Shown one piece after another: positions 59,690-64,000 of a DNA stretch of 64,000 bases. The notes beneath the pieces were generated by a model that ran no database searches, was not told where the DNA came from, and saw only the letters and a program-made list of their open reading frames with translations. The stretch spans positions 5,183,089-5,247,088 of the forward strand of contig CM026431.1 in NCBI GenBank assembly GCA_014871385.1, read 5' to 3'. Every line of letters begins with the position of its first letter. Within the stretch, counting starts at the first letter, position 1. This DNA is from Ceratodon purpureus. Lineage: Eukaryota; Streptophyta; Bryopsida; Pseudoditrichales; Ditrichaceae. The position numbers were made by a program, and so were the translations under genes.

Positions 59690-60330
59690 GGGTGGATATA
59701 CTCATGAGAGAGAAGCAGAAGGATGCCCTTCTTCAACCGTGTCCTCATACAGCTTAATGTTCTGGTCGATTGGAGCGGCATCCGAGCTCAAATCTATGCA
59801 CATCACCTTCTTGTTAAGATCTGTCCACAATTGCAGTTTTTCCTTGAAATATCCAAATGCTCGGTCCAAAGCACCTGCCAATGATACACCCATTTCGAAC
59901 AGATCTAGCACCTGAGCGGAACTATTTGAGAAAGTTGCATGACTTAGTACACTTAGTAGTGCATTCTGTAAAGACACTTTGGAATCTAGAAGTTTTTGTG
60001 TCTTTCACCTCCTCGGTCGGTTCAGAGAAATTGAAACCGTTACGCTTCTCCTCCAAAAAATATTGTCGAACGTTGTCCACATCGAAGACGCTGTTATCAA
60101 GCCCACATTGACACACACATCAACAAACTCCTCCAAGGAGATTTAAGTTTATACTTGCGGCTTTGAAACTTGAGCTAGAGATTATGGGATTAACTTGTAA
60201 CTGAAATTGATTCTTCATATGCTCACACTTCCAGAAATTGCTCCTGGGACCTGAATTATGGGGTCGTGAGTCTTGGGATGTGGATCGTAACATGGGACTT
60301 GAGATATGGCTTGTGAATGTGGACGTCAAT
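59690..60330 (-). other. Possible gene fragment, unassigned
   Basis: Two overlapping minus-strand frames (60116-59922 and 59977-59702) read on from each other with normal-looking composition (NSVFDVDNVRQYFLEEKR; AQVLDLFEMGVSLAGALDRA; EKLQLWTDLNKKVMC). They may be one exon with a shifted frame or two exons. I recognise no family and see no start or clear splice set. Confidence 0.3.
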
Positions 60331-60403
60331 GGTGGGGCTCAAGACTTGGGGTGTGGGATGGGGGACTTGGGATGTGGGATGTGGGACTTGGGATGTAGGA
60401 TAT
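60240..60403 (+). repeat. Purine-rich short tandem repeats
   Basis: Degenerate repeats of GGACTTGGGATGTGGGAT-type units. After the inserted 736-bp element the pattern resumes briefly (ATGTGGGACTTGGGAGG at 61142-61158), so the element landed inside the array. Confidence 0.65.
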
Positions 60404-61139
60404 GGGGGAAGCAGAATAAAGTGAACCAAAAAAGTGCTTATCTTTTCATCAATTTCAGCCCCTTCTGTAAACACTAGGGAAAGTGGGATCTATGTTATGT
60501 CAATGCAAGATTGAGTTTGGGATACGGAAAGTAGACTTGATCTTCTTCAACTTCCCAAAGTTGCGAGAGAGGACATTGAGTTTACAATGGAAAACGGAGA
60601 CATCGAACTTGGGCAAAGTGAATGGTCTTATTTGGAAAAGTGAACAAAACGGTTTAGGGTTTTGTTCGAAATCACTTTTAATTTCGCAGGGCCCTCCATA
60701 TATTTAAAAGGTATTCTAAAATAGTCAATTCATATACTCATTGATTGATTTAGGGTTCCAAAAGTATCATAAGGATGCTTTTTAAGAGGATCTTTTCCGC
60801 GATACTTTTTGTCACTTTTTTTTCACCGAACATTGTTTTTTAAATTGAAAAAAACATCATCTAAAGACAATAGAGGGCCCCAAATGAAGAAATCAAGACT
60901 TTGGAAAAGTTCATTTTCATGATTTAGGACTAGTGGTCAAATTTAGTTTCAATTCAGGATGTTCTTTTTATGAAGGTGTGTGTAAGATACCTTGTGACAC
61001 CTTAGAAAGTGACTAAAATGCTCAAAAACTACACCAAAATCCTCAAAATCAGCTTTGAGCCTTCAAAAACAGCACACTTCATATTCACTTGTTAGTGGTC
61101 ACATTTTGCACTTTGTGGTCCACTTTATTGTGCTCTCCC
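60404..61139 (+). mobile_element. 736-bp short inverted-repeat element, copy 5 (best preserved length)
   Basis: Starts GGGGGAAGCAGAATAAAGTG and ends CCACTTTATTGTGCTCTCCC. The interior matches copies 1, 2 and 3 over its whole length (TTTAGGGTTTTGTTCGAAAT; CACCGAACATTGTTTTTTAA; CAGCACACTTCATATTCACT). It is inserted in a purine-rich tandem array. No open frame of note. Confidence 0.8.
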
Positions 61140-62100
61140 ACATGTGGGACTTGGGAGGCAAAGTGTGAAGAGGGAATTTAAAGCCTAAAATGTACACCAT
61201 AAAGACATAGACATTTGAAGTTCGAAGCTATAATGTACCTCCTCCTTGGATAGGTCTAGACTGCGGTTTGTGGTGTCGCGCCGGTTTTAAGCCATCTATT
61301 CTCAAAGCTCCCCAAGACTAAAAGATTGGCCGGACTAAAAGATTGGTGGTCTTCAAACTGAAGGAAAAGCGATTTGTCATCATTGCATCTTGGAAAACTT
61401 GTTTATACATTGAATATAGAGCTTGTCATGTCTACCATCAAAGCTTGCCATGTCTACATGCTATTTGGAGTGAGTAAATGAAATTTTGTTTAAATTAGGA
61501 ATCTCTTTATATAAAGTGCGGATAAACTTGACCCATATGTAACCCTAATTATTTGACTTGTCTCCACCATTCTCGGAGCTTTCTTCCAATCAGATTAATT
61601 CCTAAAGCATCAACTCAACAAAAATGGTATGATTTAGGGTCCAGTCAGGCTCCCCAGAAGTCAATCTTTATAGGATGAAGCTTTAAATTTAGCATAGTAT
61701 AAAAAAGTAGCATATCTTTCTACCAAGACCATTCCTGCTTCAAAATTCCTCATACTTTAGAAGATATCGGTAGTCAAAGTTTGAAAACACTATTGAGGCA
61801 TACTGAATATTAGCATACTTCCTTGTGAAAAATGAAGCATTTCTTTAGATTTTATATGTCGTGTGACGAAATAAAGTGCATGGACATATTCCTAAGCCAC
61901 CTAGGTCATAGCAGGGCCACACCAAGGCCCTGAACTCTGGTGAGGACAAAAACTTAAAACACAAGCTCTTGATTCAGGGCTGGAGTATGGGAAGGTCATT
62001 CATACTTACACACACAATCATGCATTTCAATCAAACTTACAAACTTACAAACTCACCATCTTGCAAGCTCTCCTCTGCCCTGCCCTTGCCTTGCTTCTCA
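61140..62100. other. Spacer, no gene recognised
   Basis: AT-rich with no motif-bearing frame. It lies upstream of the CCCH nucleoporin gene. Confidence 0.45.
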
Positions 62101-62499
62101 TAAGGTGGTTTCCCCATTCCCAACTAGCTCCTTTCACCAACAGCTAGGAATATTTTCCGCAATCAATGCTCTAATGATGTTGGTCGTAGCATGAGTTCCA
62201 GTTGGTAGTGGGTTTTCCTTTGTTGGTTTTAGCACATGTAAGTGTGGTTATGGATTTGCTGTAGTTGGTTTAAGCATCTTTAGTACACAGAAAGAGGTGT
62301 ACCTATATGATGTGAATGGAATAGGTCATACTGCAACTTTGAAAATTTATAACTAATTCATTCTTCATCCAAAAATTATGTTTCAACTTGTGTTGGATTC
62401 CATTTTTTCTTGCGTACCTCTAAAAAATAACAACACCAAATAATATCAATGACTCATATCTGTATTTCTTATTCAGTTGGGAATGGGGAAACCACCTTA
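62101..62499. mobile_element. MITE with perfect 25-bp-class inverted repeats
   Basis: The left end TAAGGTGGTTTCCCCATTCC, continuing CAACT, and the right end AGTTGGGAATGGGGAAACCA, continuing CCTTA, are exact complements. The total is 399 bp, non-coding, with TA-flavoured ends. It lies about 640 bp upstream of the next gene's start codon. Confidence 0.75.
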
Positions 62500-63040
62500 C
62501 CTTCATTTCAATTTCATCTCTTCCTAACAAACCAGGCTCAACATCAAAGTCTCCTTGTGGAGTTGCCTTGTTCTGAGCTTATTTCCAGCTTGGATTACTA
62601 AGGTTACAGGCTCGGTCTCTTCATTGGGGCTCTTCTCTGTGCAGGGAAGGATTGGATTAGGGTTTACCCGGAATCATCAACTGCTTGCTTCAGAAGCTCT
62701 CCATTGCTTCCCTGCTCTGCCCTTCACACATTACAGTGGACTGCTATTCCCTTGTTTACAATTTGGCAATTTTTTTGGATCAAACCGCAACAGAGAGAGC
62801 AGGAGGAGTCTCCTTGGTTGGGGTGGTTGGATTTTTGAATCCAAATTCACACTCTTGATTTCGTCTTCAAGCATCTTCCCGGCTCTGTTCTCAGCTCACA
62901 ATCATGGCATTCCATTGGATTGGCTAGAATTCGCCGCCTGTTTCGGACGAATTGGAGTTGTTAGTTGCGTTTTGAGCTAAGAATTTCACGTTGGAGTTGG
63001 AGTTTGTGGATAGATTGCGACGGAGATCGAGTCGCTCTCT

Positions 63041-63070
63041 GAGTTCAGGATTAGGGTTTAGGGTTTTAGA
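63041..63070 (+). promoter_or_regulatory. Telo-box-like leader motif
   Basis: GGATTAGGGTTTAGGGTTTT lies about 80-100 bp upstream of the ATG at 63143. Such AAACCCTAA boxes are common near the starts of plant housekeeping genes. Confidence 0.5.
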
Positions 63071-63142
63071 GTGCTTGGAGGTTTGGTGATTGGGGTTTTT
63101 TTGTGCGTGGAGTGGAGCGTTTTGGAATCGTGGAAGAGCGCA

Positions 63143-64000
63143 ATGTCTCGGCAGATATGTCGAGATTTTCAGCGGGGAAAGTATGTGGTGTTCTTTCCTT
63201 AGTTTTTTTTCAATTATATGAGTATTCTTCGTGTTTTCGCTTGTCTTCTTATGGGTTTTATGTAATTGTGAGTATTGTGACGATTAGTGGGTTTTGGATC
63301 ATTTTGGTTTTGGTGGTTTGTTTCTTGGGTTGTTTTAATTCAGGGCTTGTATGCGATTATTTGTGAGCATCGGAGTGGTGTTAGAAGGACTGAATTGAGT
63401 TTGAGAGTTGAATTGTACGAATCTGGGGGTTGATTAACGACTGAATGGTTTTTCCACAGTTGCCGATTTGGCACACGGTGTAAGTTTCTGCACCAGACGG
63501 GCCCTACACAGCAGAATGCGTACAATTCTGGGCCGAAACAAACACAGCAACAGGTGAGTTACCTTGACTACGTATTCTGACCATGTTTTACAGTGTGGTT
63601 TCTTCTTCTTAATTACTTTGAAGTAATCGTACTTGGTGCTTGTAGGGGTTTGGTACAAACCGTTTTGGAGCATTCAATGGTGCCCCTAATAATCAACGAG
63701 CACCGCAACAGCAAACGGCACCTGCGAAAGATCACAAGTAAGTGCTTTTTGGAGCTATTTTTTTGTGTGGCAATTTGCATTTTATTGCTCGGAGTGTTGA
63801 TTAGACGCTTGCTTCATCTGTTCGCTAGTGGATCATTATCTGTCGCAGTATGGCTTAATCTCTAGAGCATACTCTACATCAACTGAAGAAGTATTGTTTT
63901 CAGTTATGGTCATGGCCAATAATGCTAGACGTGTTCTATTTTTCTTAAAACAAATCTGCGTGGCAGGTGTGGCAACCCCAAGGTTTGCCAGGATCAAATC
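63143..64000 (+). CDS. CCCH zinc-finger nucleoporin (NUP42/At1g75340-like), 5' part
   Basis: Exons 63143-63180, 63460-63553, 63646-63737 and 63967 onward join in phase; the window ends inside exon 4. The start MSRQICRDFQRGNCRFGTRC with KFLH is a C-x7-C-x5-C-x3-H zinc finger split by the first intron. Next come Gln/Asn-rich sequence with FG dipeptides (GFGTNRFGAFNG) and DHKCGNPKVCQDQI. This order (CCCH, FG/Q-rich linker, DHKCxxPxxC) is that of the plant zinc-finger protein At1g75340, related to NUP42 at the cytoplasmic face of the nuclear pore and mRNA export. About 90 residues are seen; the conserved helical C-terminal part would lie beyond the window. Leader sequence lies at 62550-63142. Confidence 0.85.

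Noticed and set aside
62555-62980. 141-codon frame upstream of the nucleoporin gene
   Set aside because: Falls in the promoter/leader region with no recognisable domain; the CCCH gene has its own ATG at 63143.
1-64000. CRISPR arrays, rRNA genes and operons
   Set aside because: None seen; the window is eukaryotic with spliced genes.

Overview
This is eukaryotic nuclear DNA from a land plant. Genes have short AT-rich GT-AG introns, telo-box-like AAACCCTA words lie near promoters, and several proteins are recognisably plant forms: a plant-type DGAT2 with EPHS in place of HPHG, an NPF/PTR transporter, a Fes1A-type Hsp70 exchange factor, and a CCCH zinc-finger nucleoporin like Arabidopsis At1g75340. 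The short introns and the intronless F-box gene would fit a bryophyte (moss or liverwort). That is an impression only; nothing here fixes the species.

Layout. 1-4.4 kb: an unfamiliar, many-exon minus-strand gene (TATA box, ATG-less spliced leader) ending in a Crypton/ZMYM-like helical domain. 5.2-5.4 kb: a GC-rich fold-back. 5.8-6.8 kb: a four-exon RING-finger gene, converging on a decayed acid-lipase pseudogene at 6.9-8.4 kb. 8.5-14 kb: repeats (a 736-bp short inverted-repeat element with an attached partial copy, and a 228-bp MITE) and AT-rich spacer. 14.04-35.70 kb: one very large DNA transposon. 35.7-39.3 kb: another 738-bp repeat copy, a GC-rich MITE and spacer. 39.4-44 kb: NPF transporter with a leader intron. 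44.4-47 kb: coiled-coil protein gene (minus). 48.3-51.5 kb: DGAT2 (minus). 52.8-55.2 kb: Fes1 (plus), head to head with DGAT2. 56.8-58 kb: F-box gene. 58.6-59.5 kb: large fold-back. 60.4-61.1 kb: another repeat copy. 62.1-62.5 kb: MITE. 63.1 kb to the end: start of the CCCH nucleoporin gene.

The main discovery is the 21.65-kb Mutator-like element at 14042-35695. It has terminal inverted repeats of about 30 bp and a perfect 9-bp target duplication (GTCAATCAT at 14033-14041 and 35696-35704). It carries two transposase genes on the plus strand. One is full (GCM1-type zinc finger, DDE core, SWIM finger; about 1215 aa). The other is shortened but still open (about 491 aa), lacks both zinc fingers and has His in place of the catalytic Glu. 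On the minus strand lie two paralogous genes of about 1371 and 1322 aa, each with an N-terminal zinc knuckle, a long unassigned middle and a C-terminal Ulp1/C48 protease. All four splice in silico into open frames. A short word, TGTAGTGCA or its complement, recurs about forty times through the element and hardly anywhere else. This looks like a whole, possibly autonomous, duplicated-gene MULE related in concept to Kaonashi-type ULP-bearing elements.

Exon coordinates were worked out by hand from splice consensus and frame continuity. Family assignments are from recognised motifs, not database searches.
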